A stretch of DNA of 36,877 nucleotides, taken from a bacterium (lineage in GTDB: Bacteria > Patescibacteriota > Doudnabacteria > UBA920 > VMFF01). Shown piece after piece: positions 7,781 to 15,523 of the stretch (position 1 is the stretch's first letter; each line of letters begins with the position of its first letter). Made by a program: the position numbers and the translations under genes. The stretch spans positions 1 to 36,877 of the forward strand of contig DAIEPO010000004.1 in NCBI GenBank assembly GCA_027348385.1, read 5' to 3'. The notes beneath the pieces are model-generated. The model was not told the origin of the DNA, made no database searches, and saw nothing but the letters and a program-made list of their open reading frames with translations.

Positions 7781-7786
7781 TATAAT
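7781..7786 (+). promoter_or_regulatory. TATAAT -10 element giving a nearly leaderless mRNA
   Basis: A perfect TATAAT (7781-7786) lies 6 bases before the ATG of the phospholipase-D-like gene, just past the ppa stop. Transcription would begin at or next to the start codon. No clear -35 box is seen. Confidence 0.45.
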
Positions 7787-7792
7787 AAGGGT

Positions 7793-9088
7793 ATGGAAAT
7801 AATTGCTTTACCTATCTGGGTCATATTCTTTTTGGTATTTGGTATTTTAGCCTTGGTGACCACACTAACGGCTTTGTTTTTTCCAATTGGTTTAAGACCT
7901 AAAAAGCATACTAATAGTGAAGTTCCAGCAGTTGATTCAGATGATTTCTTGCAAGCACTGGCAGGTGTTGCCAATGCACCGGTTCAAAGCGGGGGACAAG
8001 CAAAGCTTTTGAATAACGGGGAACAGTTTTTCCCTGAAATACTAGATGCTATAAACCAAGCGCAAAAAACTATCAACTTCATGACCTACATCTGGACCAA
8101 AGGTAAGATGAGTGATTTTGTTTTTGATGCTTTAATCAATGCCTTACACAGAAAAGTAGAGGTCAGGATCGTTTTAGACGGTTTTGGGGGAACTGGTGTT
8201 GATGAAGAAAAACTAGAACTCTTTGAAAAAGCAGGAGGCAAGGTTTGTTGGTTTAGACCAGCTCGTTTAGGAAAATTAACTCGTTTTTACAAGAGAAATC
8301 ATAGAAGAGCAATTGTCATAGATGGTTCCATTGGTTTCATCGGTGGCGCTGCTATTGAAGACAAGTGGCTTGGTAATGCAGAGAGTCCAGAACACTGGCG
8401 CGACTCAATGGTTAAAGTAACTGGATCCATGGCAGAGAATTTACAATCTGCTTTTGTTCAGGTCTGGACTGATACATACGGAGAATTCTTGGTTGGTCAT
8501 AAGTTCTACCCACATCAAGGAACAGCAGAAACAACGCCTTCAAAGCACGTTTCGATTATAAGCTCGCCGTCTTCAGAGTTTCATCCGATAAGCAATGTTT
8601 TCTGGCTTTCCATAAAAGCAGGTAGAGAAAAGATATATTTAACATATTCTTACTTTGTTCCTGACAAGACTTTAAGAAATATCCTAAAAGAAAAAGCAAA
8701 AGAAGGCATAGATGTGAGAATTCTTTTACCTAATGATTACATTGATGGAAACACTATTCGTTGGGCAAGCCACCGTTACTTTGAAGAACTTCTAAAAGCA
8801 GGCGTTAAAATTTATGAATACCAACCAACAATGATCCATTCTAAAACCATTGTTATTGATGGTAAGTTTTCAATTGTTGGTTCTGCAAACTTTGATATTC
8901 GTTCAACGGAATTAAACAAGGAAAACATTCTTTGTATCGCAGAAGCTGACTTTGCGTCAGAATTAGAAAAGACTTTTTTTGAAGACCTAAAACTCGCCAG
9001 GCAAATGAGGCTTGGGGCATGGAAAAAACGTTCTTTCTTCAGACGTATTAGAGAGCGTTTTGCTTCGTTGTTTGAAGAACAATACTAA
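7793..9088 (+). CDS. Phospholipase D family membrane protein, cardiolipin-synthase-like
   Basis: A 431-residue protein with one N-terminal membrane helix (about residues 5-30) and two phospholipase-D domains. The second catalytic motif is canonical HSK-x4-D (H349, K351, D356, followed by GSANFD). The first is HRR-x4-D (H170, R172, D177, followed by IGGAAI), with arginine where lysine is usual. The family transfers phosphatidyl groups; cardiolipin synthase makes cardiolipin from phosphatidylglycerol. From memory, the HRR form occurs in some Cls-like subfamilies, so loss of activity should not be assumed. No other lipid gene is next to it except lgt further downstream. Confidence 0.82.
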   Translation: MEIIALPIWVIFFLVFGILALVTTLTALFFPIGLRPKKHTNSEVPAVDSDDFLQALAGVANAPVQSGGQAKLLNNGEQFFPEILDAINQAQKTINFMTYIWTKGKMSDFVFDALINALHRKVEVRIVLDGFGGTGVDEEKLELFEKAGGKVCWFRPARLGKLTRFYKRNHRRAIVIDGSIGFIGGAAIEDKWLGNAESPEHWRDSMVKVTGSMAENLQSAFVQVWTDTYGEFLVGHKFYPHQGTAETTPSKHVSIISSPSSEFHPISNVFWLSIKAGREKIYLTYSYFVPDKTLRNILKEKAKEGIDVRILLPNDYIDGNTIRWASHRYFEELLKAGVKIYEYQPTMIHSKTIVIDGKFSIVGSANFDIRSTELNKENILCIAEADFASELEKTFFEDLKLARQMRLGAWKKRSFFRRIRERFASLFEEQY

Positions 9089-9112
9089 GAAATTAAATAG
9101 TTATTAAATTTC

Positions 9113-9142
9113 TTGCATCCCTTTTTGCTAGCGTGTTAAGAT
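9113..9142 (+). promoter_or_regulatory. Putative promoter of the coiled-coil gene
   Basis: TTGCAT (9113-9118), an 18-base spacer and TAAGAT (9137-9142), 30 bases before the ATG. AAAGGGA shortly before the ATG could serve as a ribosome-binding site. Confidence 0.5.
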
Positions 9143-9172
9143 GTAGACTCTAAAATATTAAAAGGGATTCAA

Positions 9173-9694
9173 ATGGGGAAAACTACAGTAAAAGATAGGC
9201 CTTTGATTAAGAAGGTCGATTATTTAGGTGTTAAGGTTAGTCACCTAGATGTAAAAGTTGGTCATTTAGATACAAGAGTTGGTAATCTAGAGGTTAAAGT
9301 CGATAATCTGGATACTAAGGTTGATAATTTAGAAGTGAAAGTAGACCACATAGACACTAAACTCGACCGTTTAGAAGTAAACTTTGTGCATCTGACAGCA
9401 AAAGTGGATAACTTAACGGATAATCTAAGCAATTTAACGGATACAGTAGGTAACTTAGCGGGTACAGTTGATCGTCTGACTATGACGCTGGATGATTTAG
9501 CTGCAATGGTTGCGCGTGGCTTTGAGCACATGGCCACAAAAGACGATATTGCTTTTCTTTCAAAAAGAATTGATCTATTAGAAGATGGACATGAACAAAT
9601 ATTGTTGCGTCTTGAAAACACTGTTTACAGGTTTGAACATCAAGATTTAGAAAAACGTGTTATTAAGCTAGAAAACAAACAAGCCAAGATTTAA
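9173..9694 (+). CDS. Heptad-repeat coiled-coil protein of unknown function
   Basis: A 173-residue hydrophilic protein with no signal peptide or membrane helix. Residues about 14-115 are an almost uninterrupted run of 7-residue units of the form (V/L)xxLxxK with V and L at the core positions and Asn/Asp-rich loops (for example VDNLDTKVDNLEVKVDHID). The pattern predicts a long, probably trimeric, coiled coil. A short non-repeated segment (about 116-140, RGFEHMATKDDIAFLSKR) and a second helical tail follow. The unit also shows at DNA level as imperfect 21-base repeats. Its stop codon overlaps the scpB stop on the other strand. Similar proteins are often labelled tail-fibre-like or methyl-accepting-like by low-complexity matches; I would not assign a function. 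Confidence 0.75.
   Translation: MGKTTVKDRPLIKKVDYLGVKVSHLDVKVGHLDTRVGNLEVKVDNLDTKVDNLEVKVDHIDTKLDRLEVNFVHLTAKVDNLTDNLSNLTDTVGNLAGTVDRLTMTLDDLAAMVARGFEHMATKDDIAFLSKRIDLLEDGHEQILLRLENTVYRFEHQDLEKRVIKLENKQAKI
9220..9480 (+). repeat. Imperfect 21-base tandem repeats encoding heptads
   Basis: About twelve diverged 21-base units, with recurring cores such as GATAATCTGGA, GATAATTTAGA and AACTTAACGGATA, each encoding one coiled-coil heptad. Repeat number could change by slippage or recombination without breaking the frame. Confidence 0.6.
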
Positions 9695-10248
9695 TCTGTT
9701 GCTTGTGTTTCTAAATTTGTTTCAGGTATTTCTGGTAAAGAGATTTTTTTAACCAATTCTTCAAAGTCTGGTAATTCCTGGTTGTTTTTTAGCCCCATAT
9801 GTTCTAAGAACTCAAGAGTCGTTTCATAAAGTATTTGCCTCGAATCTTTTGGGTTCGGGGTTTTTTGAACCAAACCCCTGATTAACAATGCTCTTAAGCT
9901 GTATTGGCAGTTAACACCTCGTATCGCCTCTATTTCAGCCCTTGAGATTGGCTGCCTGTAAGCAACAATCGCAAGAGTTTCAATGGTTGCATCAGAAAGC
10001 TTTTCCCTTAAATCAGCATTCAGATAGTTTTTAACAACAGTGCTATTTTTAGCATTCGTTGCAAATTGCCAGGTGCCGTTTGATTCTAGTAAAACAATGC
10101 CTGAATTTTCATGAAGCTTAGAAAGCTCACGTAGTGCTTTCTCAACTTCTTCTTTTTCAACTTCTAAAATCTTTGCAATGTTTTGAGGACTTAATGGTCT
10201 TGATGCAACAAAGAGAATACTTTGGATTGTGCTTTGGAGTTGGTCCAT
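9691..10248 (-). CDS. scpB: Segregation and condensation protein B (ScpB)
   Basis: A 185-residue protein with two winged-helix domains that pairs with ScpA and SMC to form the bacterial condensin. The family core is visible: ILFVASRPLSPQNIAKIL at the N-terminus and TIETLAIVAYRQPISRAEIEAIRGVN near residue 90, followed by RALLIRGLV and YETTLEFLEHMGL. It is last in the minus-strand operon aspS-scpA-scpB, 4 bases after scpA. Its TAA shares bases with the opposite-strand TAA of the coiled-coil gene (TTAA at 9691-9694), leaving no room for a separate terminator. Confidence 0.94.
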   Translation of the reverse strand: MDQLQSTIQSILFVASRPLSPQNIAKILEVEKEEVEKALRELSKLHENSGIVLLESNGTWQFATNAKNSTVVKNYLNADLREKLSDATIETLAIVAYRQPISRAEIEAIRGVNCQYSLRALLIRGLVQKTPNPKDSRQILYETTLEFLEHMGLKNNQELPDFEELVKKISLPEIPETNLETQATD

Positions 10249-10252
10249 AACT

Positions 10253-10960
10253 TTAATCTTGGTTTTCTGTTTTCTTAATAATTATCTCTGAGAAAATTTG
10301 TTCTTGTTCTACTGTTAAAATGCGCTGTTTTATTAATTCAAGCAAAGCTAGAAAAGTAACAATGACCTCTGTTTTATCCTTTGCTGTTGCAATCAGGTCA
10401 GACATTTTAGTTTGAATCTTTTCAGTGAGAAGGTTTTGTAAGGAATTAATCTTTTCCTGAATTGAAATTGCTTCTTTAACTGTTGCTTTAGGAAGATTGT
10501 TGATTTCTTCTAAAGACTTCAAAGTATTCAAAATACAGTTTTTTAAAGTATCTGCAGAAACGTCGGGATCTGGATAGAAGGAAACCTTTTCATCAAAAGA
10601 AACCTCTCTCTCAAAGGATTGTTTTCTTTTGTTGTCTAAAGTCTTTAGGTATTTAGCAGCTTCTTTAAACTTTTTGTAAAGCAAAAGCTTTGCTTCTAAA
10701 TCTATTGCAATTTCTTCTTCCTCTTTTTCTAATTCCAAGGTTGGCAGAATTGCTTTGGATTTAATAACCAAAAGCTTTGCGGCAACTGAAAGATAGTCCG
10801 CAAGAGAGGTTGGTTCAATGGTCTCAAGGTGTTTGATGTGCTGCAAGAACTGTTCTGTAACAGTTGCCAGTGCAATCTGAGTTATATCCATTTTCTGCTC
10901 TTCAATCAATTGCAGCAGCAGGTCTAGTGGACCATCGAATTGTTGTACTTTTATTTGCAT
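10253..10960 (-). CDS. scpA: Segregation and condensation protein A (ScpA)
   Basis: A 235-residue kleisin that bridges the SMC heads in the condensin complex. The N-terminal signature FDGPLDLLLQLIEEQKMDI and the following AVTEQFLQHI-like helices, SLADYLSVAAKLLVIKSKAILP, and a C-terminal winged helix (VIVTFLALLELIKQRIL) are all typical. It begins 11 bases after the aspS stop without a clear Shine-Dalgarno site and is followed by scpB. No smc gene is in the window. Confidence 0.94.
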   Translation of the reverse strand: MQIKVQQFDGPLDLLLQLIEEQKMDITQIALATVTEQFLQHIKHLETIEPTSLADYLSVAAKLLVIKSKAILPTLELEKEEEEIAIDLEAKLLLYKKFKEAAKYLKTLDNKRKQSFEREVSFDEKVSFYPDPDVSADTLKNCILNTLKSLEEINNLPKATVKEAISIQEKINSLQNLLTEKIQTKMSDLIATAKDKTEVIVTFLALLELIKQRILTVEQEQIFSEIIIKKTENQD

Positions 10961-10971
10961 TAAAGAACTAA

Positions 10972-12747
10972 CTATTTTTTCTTCTGCACATCTAATTTGA
11001 TGTGCACGTCTTTTAGTTGTTGCTCAGTTACTTCTGAGGGAGCGCCAAGCATTGGATCTTCTGCTCTACCATTTTTAGGAAAAGCTATGACCTCGCGGAT
11101 ATTTGGTTCATCCCACAAAACCATTAAAATACGGTCAATTCCAGGAGCATTACCAGCATGCGGAGGAGCGCCATAGGAAAAGGCTTCAATCATATGTCCG
11201 AATTTAATATCGACTTCAGCTCTGGTGTATCCGGCAAGTTCAAAGGCCTTGTACATTGTTTCTGGTTGGTGGTTTCTAACAGCACCTGAAGAAAGCTCTA
11301 AGCCATTACCAACTAAGTCGTATTGCTGCGCAATTATTTCATACGGATCTTTTGTTTCTAGAGTTTCAATACCGCCATATGGCATTGAGAAAGGGTTGTG
11401 CTCAAAGTCCAGCTTATCAAGCCATTTGTTCCAGGAATACATTGGAAAGTCATAGACCCAGCACCAGGCCATAATGTTTGGATCTTTTAGATTCAGGATT
11501 GATCCAAGCTCGCTTCTGACTTTACCCAAAGTTTTGTTGGCAGTATCAGCCTTGTCAGCTGCAAAGAAAATGATGTCGCCAGATTGAGCACCAACTTCTT
11601 TAATTATCTTCTGGGTTAATTCTTCTCCAAGAAACTTAGTTATTGGAGACTTTACTTCTTTTCCTTCTAAAACAATATATGCTAAACCCTTAGCACCTTC
11701 TTCTTTTGCAATTGCTGTGAGTTGATCAATTTGGGATCTACTAAAGCTTGAAGCATTAGGTGCAACTATTGCTTTAACGATTCCACCATCTAAAATAGCT
11801 TGAGAAAAAACACTAAAACCACAATCACGAACAAGCTCAGTAACATTTTGTAATTTCATCTCAAAACGCAAGTCTGGTTTGTCAGTACCATACATGTCCA
11901 TGGCGTCAGCATACTTAATCTTTGGGAAAGGGAATTGCTGAATCTTTTTGGTTGAAAACTTTTCTGTGACTTCTTTAAACAAATCTTCCATTTCTTTCCA
12001 GACTTCTTCTTGAGTAGCAAAAGACATTTCCATGTCTAGTTGATAGAACTCACCGGGTGAGCGGTCTGCTCTAGCATCTTCATCACGGAAGCAAGCAGCA
12101 ATTTGATAATATCTTGGGATACCACCGACCATCAAAAGTTGTTTAAACTGTTGTGGTGCTTGGGGTAGAGCATAGAATTTACCAGGATGTAGTCTTGAAG
12201 GCACTAAGAAGTCACGAGCTCCTTCAGGAGATGAGTTTGCTAGTATTGGCGTAGTTATTTCCCAGAAACCTCTTTGATCCATGAAGTTTCTGATATGTTT
12301 GATTACTTGAGCTCTTTGTTTTAAATACTTTTGAATTTTTGGGCGTCTTAAATCAATGAAGCGATATTTTAAACGAATATCTTCATTTGCCAAATCTTCG
12401 TCTCTAGCAACAGGGAATGGCGGTGTTTTTGCTTGGGTTAAGACTTCAATGCTTTTCGCCTTTATCTCTACCTTTCCTGTTTCTAAGTTTGGATTGATCA
12501 ATTCAGCAGCTCTGTTCTCAATGGTTCCGGTAATTGCTAAAACCCACTCATCGCGGATTTTTTCAGCCACTGACAAGACCTCAGGTCCTGAAAGATCTTT
12601 GTTTACAGTAACTTGAATTAGACCAGTATGGTCTCTTAAGTCTATGAAAATGAGGTTGCCATGGTCTCTGCGGGAATGTACCCAACCTTTTACTAAAACC
12701 TCTTGTCCTTCTTTAGATCCTGTCTCTGCTGCTAGTGTTCTCTGCAT
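10972..12747 (-). CDS. aspS: Aspartyl-tRNA synthetase, bacterial type, probably non-discriminating
   Basis: A class II synthetase charging tRNA with aspartate. An N-terminal OB-fold anticodon domain (GWVHSRRDHGNLIFIDLRD), a catalytic domain with motif 2 (ACFRDEDARADRSPGEFYQLD), the bacterial GAD insertion and motif 3 (GNAPGIDRILMVL) are present. I place the start at the ATG at 12747 (591 residues); an in-frame TTG at 12762 would add five residues. H29 occupies the position of E. coli L30. Histidine there is associated with non-discriminating enzymes that also charge tRNA-Asn, which would require an amidotransferase (GatCAB) elsewhere in the genome. First gene of the operon with scpA and scpB. 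Confidence 0.94.
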   Translation of the reverse strand: MQRTLAAETGSKEGQEVLVKGWVHSRRDHGNLIFIDLRDHTGLIQVTVNKDLSGPEVLSVAEKIRDEWVLAITGTIENRAAELINPNLETGKVEIKAKSIEVLTQAKTPPFPVARDEDLANEDIRLKYRFIDLRRPKIQKYLKQRAQVIKHIRNFMDQRGFWEITTPILANSSPEGARDFLVPSRLHPGKFYALPQAPQQFKQLLMVGGIPRYYQIAACFRDEDARADRSPGEFYQLDMEMSFATQEEVWKEMEDLFKEVTEKFSTKKIQQFPFPKIKYADAMDMYGTDKPDLRFEMKLQNVTELVRDCGFSVFSQAILDGGIVKAIVAPNASSFSRSQIDQLTAIAKEEGAKGLAYIVLEGKEVKSPITKFLGEELTQKIIKEVGAQSGDIIFFAADKADTANKTLGKVRSELGSILNLKDPNIMAWCWVYDFPMYSWNKWLDKLDFEHNPFSMPYGGIETLETKDPYEIIAQQYDLVGNGLELSSGAVRNHQPETMYKAFELAGYTRAEVDIKFGHMIEAFSYGAPPHAGNAPGIDRILMVLWDEPNIREVIAFPKNGRAEDPMLGAPSEVTEQQLKDVHIKLDVQKKK

Positions 12748-12820
12748 AATATATTCTTTCAATTAAAGTATTTGAATTTTATCAGAAAACCTTGAATTTT
12801 TCAAAGTTTTAGTTTTTAGA

Positions 12821-12829
12821 TGGTATAAT
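12821..12829 (+). promoter_or_regulatory. Extended -10 promoter for maf, leaderless
   Basis: TGGTATAAT matches the extended -10 consensus (TGnTATAAT) and ends 7 bases before the maf ATG at 12837, so the transcript would start at or next to the start codon. Confidence 0.55.
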
Positions 12830-12836
12830 TAAAGAT

Positions 12837-13424
12837 ATGCAAAAAGTAATCCTAGCCACCAGGTCAGCACAACGAAAGAATCTCATGTCTGGACTGAGTA
12901 TCCCTTTTGAAATACAAAGTGCTGATATTGATGAAAAAGCAATACGCGATCCTGACTTAAAAGTGCGAGTAACAAAGATTGCCAGAGCTAAAGCCGAGGC
13001 AGTGGCAGCAAAGAGACAAGGCATCATCATTGCTGCAGATACTTTTGCTGTTTGTAATGGAAAAGTCTTAGAAAAACCAAGAGATTTAGATGAAGCACGC
13101 GAAATGTTAAAAGAACAGCAGGGCAAGGAAGTTTTCATGTACACTGGTCTCTGCTATCTCGATCCTGAAAATAACATAGACTTCTCGGAAGTTTCAATAA
13201 CCAAATTAAAGCTACGTCAGTTAGAAGATTATGAAATACAAGCATACGTAGAAAATGCTCCGGTAACAACATGGGCTGGTGCTTTTGCAATTAGTTATGC
13301 CTATGGCACTAGTTTAGTAGAATACATTGAAGGTTCGCTTTCTGGTACTGGTGGTCTGCCGATGGAGTTATTAATACCTCTTTTAAAGAAATCAGGATTA
13401 AAACCACAAGCAACAGGTGCATGA
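12837..13424 (+). CDS. maf: Maf-family nucleoside triphosphate pyrophosphatase
   Basis: A 195-residue cytoplasmic enzyme that removes non-canonical or modified nucleotides by hydrolysing them to the monophosphate and pyrophosphate. The N-terminal ATRSAQRKNLM matches the Maf S/T-S-x-R-R substrate loop, although in a less usual form. The catalytic AADTFAV aspartate, the KPRDLDEAREML segment and the C-terminal SLSGTGGLPMELLIPLL are also typical. Subfamily (dTTP/UTP or 7-methyl-GTP type) cannot be decided. It is one of only two genes here ending in TGA, and that stop overlaps the extended -10 element of the next gene. Confidence 0.87.
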   Translation: MQKVILATRSAQRKNLMSGLSIPFEIQSADIDEKAIRDPDLKVRVTKIARAKAEAVAAKRQGIIIAADTFAVCNGKVLEKPRDLDEAREMLKEQQGKEVFMYTGLCYLDPENNIDFSEVSITKLKLRQLEDYEIQAYVENAPVTTWAGAFAISYAYGTSLVEYIEGSLSGTGGLPMELLIPLLKKSGLKPQATGA

Positions 13425-13430
13425 TATAAT
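13422..13430 (+). promoter_or_regulatory. Extended -10 promoter for the exonuclease-lgt group
   Basis: TGATATAAT (13422-13430) fits TGnTATAAT and overlaps the maf stop codon. The exonuclease ATG follows 19 bases later; AGGAG occurs between them, but about 13 bases from the ATG. Confidence 0.5.
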
Positions 13431-13449
13431 CAGGAGAGAATAAACAAAA

Positions 13450-14031
13450 ATGGCGATTAAAAAAATTGTCCTAGATTTAGAAACACAAAAACTATTCGAA
13501 GAGGTTGGAGGCCGTGGTAAAAACCATTTGCTTAAGGTTTCGGTTTGTGGAGTTTGGGAATCAGTAAATGATAGGTTTTCAATATTTACAGAACAGGAAC
13601 TTCCTAAACTAGCTGAACTGTTGCAAAGTGCTGATCAAATCATTGGTTTTAATATTAAAGATTTTGATTTTGAAGTTTTGCAACCTTACTTAAACTTTGA
13701 TGTACACGCGCTTCCTTTCTTAGACATTATCCAAGATGTACATAGGCATTTAGGTAGAATAGTAAGCTTAAACTCCATTGCAGAAGCAACCCTTGGAAAA
13801 GGAAAAAGTGGTAATGGTAAAGAAGCAATCCTTTTTTGGAGAAACAATCGTTTAGATCTTTTAAAGAAATATTGTTTAGATGATGTAAAAATTACTCGAG
13901 ATGTCTATCACTACGGACTTGCTAATGGCAAGATCCTTTATAAAGATTTTTTTGAAATTAAGGAAATACCGGTAAAATGGACAGAACCAGAACCAAGAAT
14001 TGCTATGCAAAAACAAACAGCGCTTTTTTAA
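13450..14031 (+). CDS. DEDD-type 3'-5' exonuclease (RNase H-like fold)
   Basis: A 193-residue single-domain protein. Exo I is VLDLETQ (D9, E11), Exo II is IIGFNIKDFD near residue 73, and Exo III is YCLDDVKITRDVY near residue 147, which together give the DEDDy set. Proteins of this kind (compare the YprB-like and PolB-exonuclease-like families) degrade or proofread single-stranded DNA or RNA; the substrate is unknown. No polymerase or helicase domain is attached. Its last 55 bases overlap the lgt reading frame. Confidence 0.8.
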   Translation: MAIKKIVLDLETQKLFEEVGGRGKNHLLKVSVCGVWESVNDRFSIFTEQELPKLAELLQSADQIIGFNIKDFDFEVLQPYLNFDVHALPFLDIIQDVHRHLGRIVSLNSIAEATLGKGKSGNGKEAILFWRNNRLDLLKKYCLDDVKITRDVYHYGLANGKILYKDFFEIKEIPVKWTEPEPRIAMQKQTALF

Positions 14032-14819
14032 GCTCTAGGATAATCGGTTTTCCGGTTGTAGCCCAATCTTTTAAGGTTGGTTTTTTTACGGTTCGATATT
14101 ATAGTTTGTTTTTTGTTGCTGGTGTTGTTCTTGCATATTTTCTAGCTAAGGCAAGAGCTTTTAAAAAGGGGATTGGTGCACTGCTTTTTGATGAGATTAT
14201 ATTCTGGACAGTTCTTGTTGGTTTCATCAGCGCGCGTCTCTATTATGTCCTCTTCTATTTTGATCAATACAAGTTGAACCTTTCTGAGGTATTTATGATC
14301 TGGCATGGTGGTTTAGCAATCTATGGTGGTTTGATTGGCGGGATAATTACACTTTATTTTCTTTCAAAAAAACACCAGCTAAACTTTTTTTCAATTACAG
14401 ATGCAATTGTTTTTGCTCTGCCCCTAGCTCAAAGCATTGGTCGACTTGGTAATTACTTTAACTACGAAGCTTTTGGTAATCCAACTAATCTGCCCTGGAA
14501 AATGTATGTTCCAGAACAGTTTAGACCCGAAGGCTTTAATGCTTACAGTTTTTTTCATCCAACCTTCGCTTATGAGATACTGTTCAATCTTTTCGTTTTT
14601 CTATTGCTTTGGAGAATCGAAAAAAAGTCATACAGTGCTGGCGTTTTAACTGGATCGTATTTAGTGTTGTATAGCGTTGGACGTTTTTTCATAGAACAGG
14701 TTCGTTTAGACAGCGCATACTTGGGAACTTTCAGAGTTGACCAAATTGTCGCGCTATTACTAATTTTTGCTGGTTTGGGTATAATAATAAACAGATATGT
14801 CGCACAAAGTAGTAAGTAG
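13977..14819 (+). CDS. lgt: Prolipoprotein diacylglyceryl transferase
   Basis: An integral membrane enzyme that transfers diacylglycerol from phosphatidylglycerol to the lipobox cysteine of prolipoproteins. About seven helices are visible, with family motifs RLYYVLFY, HGGLAIYGGLIGG, the Lgt signature GRLGNYFNYEAFGNP, and HPTFAYEILFN. The only ATG in frame before the first helix is 13977, inside the exonuclease gene; it gives 280 residues, with about 20 more before the first helix than usual. A non-ATG start near 14030-14050 would need an ATA, ATC or similar codon, so I keep ATG 13977 with some doubt. The end overlaps the next gene by 23 bases. Confidence 0.92.
   Translation: MDRTRTKNCYAKTNSAFLSSRIIGFPVVAQSFKVGFFTVRYYSLFFVAGVVLAYFLAKARAFKKGIGALLFDEIIFWTVLVGFISARLYYVLFYFDQYKLNLSEVFMIWHGGLAIYGGLIGGIITLYFLSKKHQLNFFSITDAIVFALPLAQSIGRLGNYFNYEAFGNPTNLPWKMYVPEQFRPEGFNAYSFFHPTFAYEILFNLFVFLLLWRIEKKSYSAGVLTGSYLVLYSVGRFFIEQVRLDSAYLGTFRVDQIVALLLIFAGLGIIINRYVAQSSK
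14780..14785 (+). promoter_or_regulatory. Possible internal -10 element
   Basis: A perfect TATAAT inside the 3' end of lgt, 11 bases before the ATG of the next gene. No convincing -35 box. It could give a transcript with a leader of about five bases. Confidence 0.3.
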
Positions 14820-15519
14820 TATTATCGCTTTACTATTCCTCGTCTTGATTCAATCATTTGGCGGGGTTTTTAGGTTTTTACTGCCAGTAATGGCTTTGTA
14901 TGTTTTGGGCTTCCTAGCCTACAATTATTGGTATTTAAAAAAGAATAATGTTTTAAACAACTGGTCTTTAATCCGTCCAATGTTGTTCATATTCTCAATG
15001 ATTGGTTTGTTTTTTGTAGTTCCCGATGGTTTTCTTGAGGGCTTATTTCTGATCTTCTCAGTTATAGTCATATACTTCTTAGAGGTTGGTTTGCTAGTTG
15101 TTTCTGAGCAGGTTGTTTTCTTAGAAACGTTAGTTTCTTACTTTGCTTTGAGCATGGCAATCTTTGCCTGGAACTTTTATCTCCTACCAAAAAGCACACT
15201 GACCTTGTTGCTTTTAGGAGCAATGACTTTTTTAATAGCCAGAGCATCTCTTGACTATGTCCCGCAAAGTGACCAAAAGAAAAACTTTTGGGCTGCATTA
15301 ATCACGCTTTGTCTTTTAGAAGTTAGCTGGGCTTTAGTTTTTCTACCTTTCCACTTCACAGCTCTTGCTGTAATTCTCTTTAATGTTTTTTATGTTCTTT
15401 GGATCATTATATATTTCTATCTTTTTCACAATCTTAATCGGCAGAAGGTTTCTTTTCATGTAATCTTTTCTGCGATACTGATTGTTCTAATAATATTAAG
15501 CACTCCTTGGAAAGCATAA
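14797..15519 (+). CDS. Polytopic membrane protein of unknown function
   Basis: A 240-residue protein, almost entirely hydrophobic, with about seven or eight predicted helices separated by short loops containing KKNN, PKST and QSDQKK. I recognise no catalytic motif or family signature. It overlaps lgt by 23 bases and is followed 4 bases later by the HtrA-like gene, so the three are probably one transcript. The placement suggests an envelope role, but that is only context. Confidence 0.7.
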   Translation: MSHKVVSSIIALLFLVLIQSFGGVFRFLLPVMALYVLGFLAYNYWYLKKNNVLNNWSLIRPMLFIFSMIGLFFVVPDGFLEGLFLIFSVIVIYFLEVGLLVVSEQVVFLETLVSYFALSMAIFAWNFYLLPKSTLTLLLLGAMTFLIARASLDYVPQSDQKKNFWAALITLCLLEVSWALVFLPFHFTALAVILFNVFYVLWIIIYFYLFHNLNRQKVSFHVIFSAILIVLIILSTPWKA

Positions 15520-15523
15520 AGCT

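Noticed and set aside
13422-13424. TGA possibly recoded as glycine or tryptophan, as in some Patescibacteria
   Set aside because: maf ends at a normal family length at this TGA, tryptophan uses TGG throughout, and no gene in the window needs TGA read-through.
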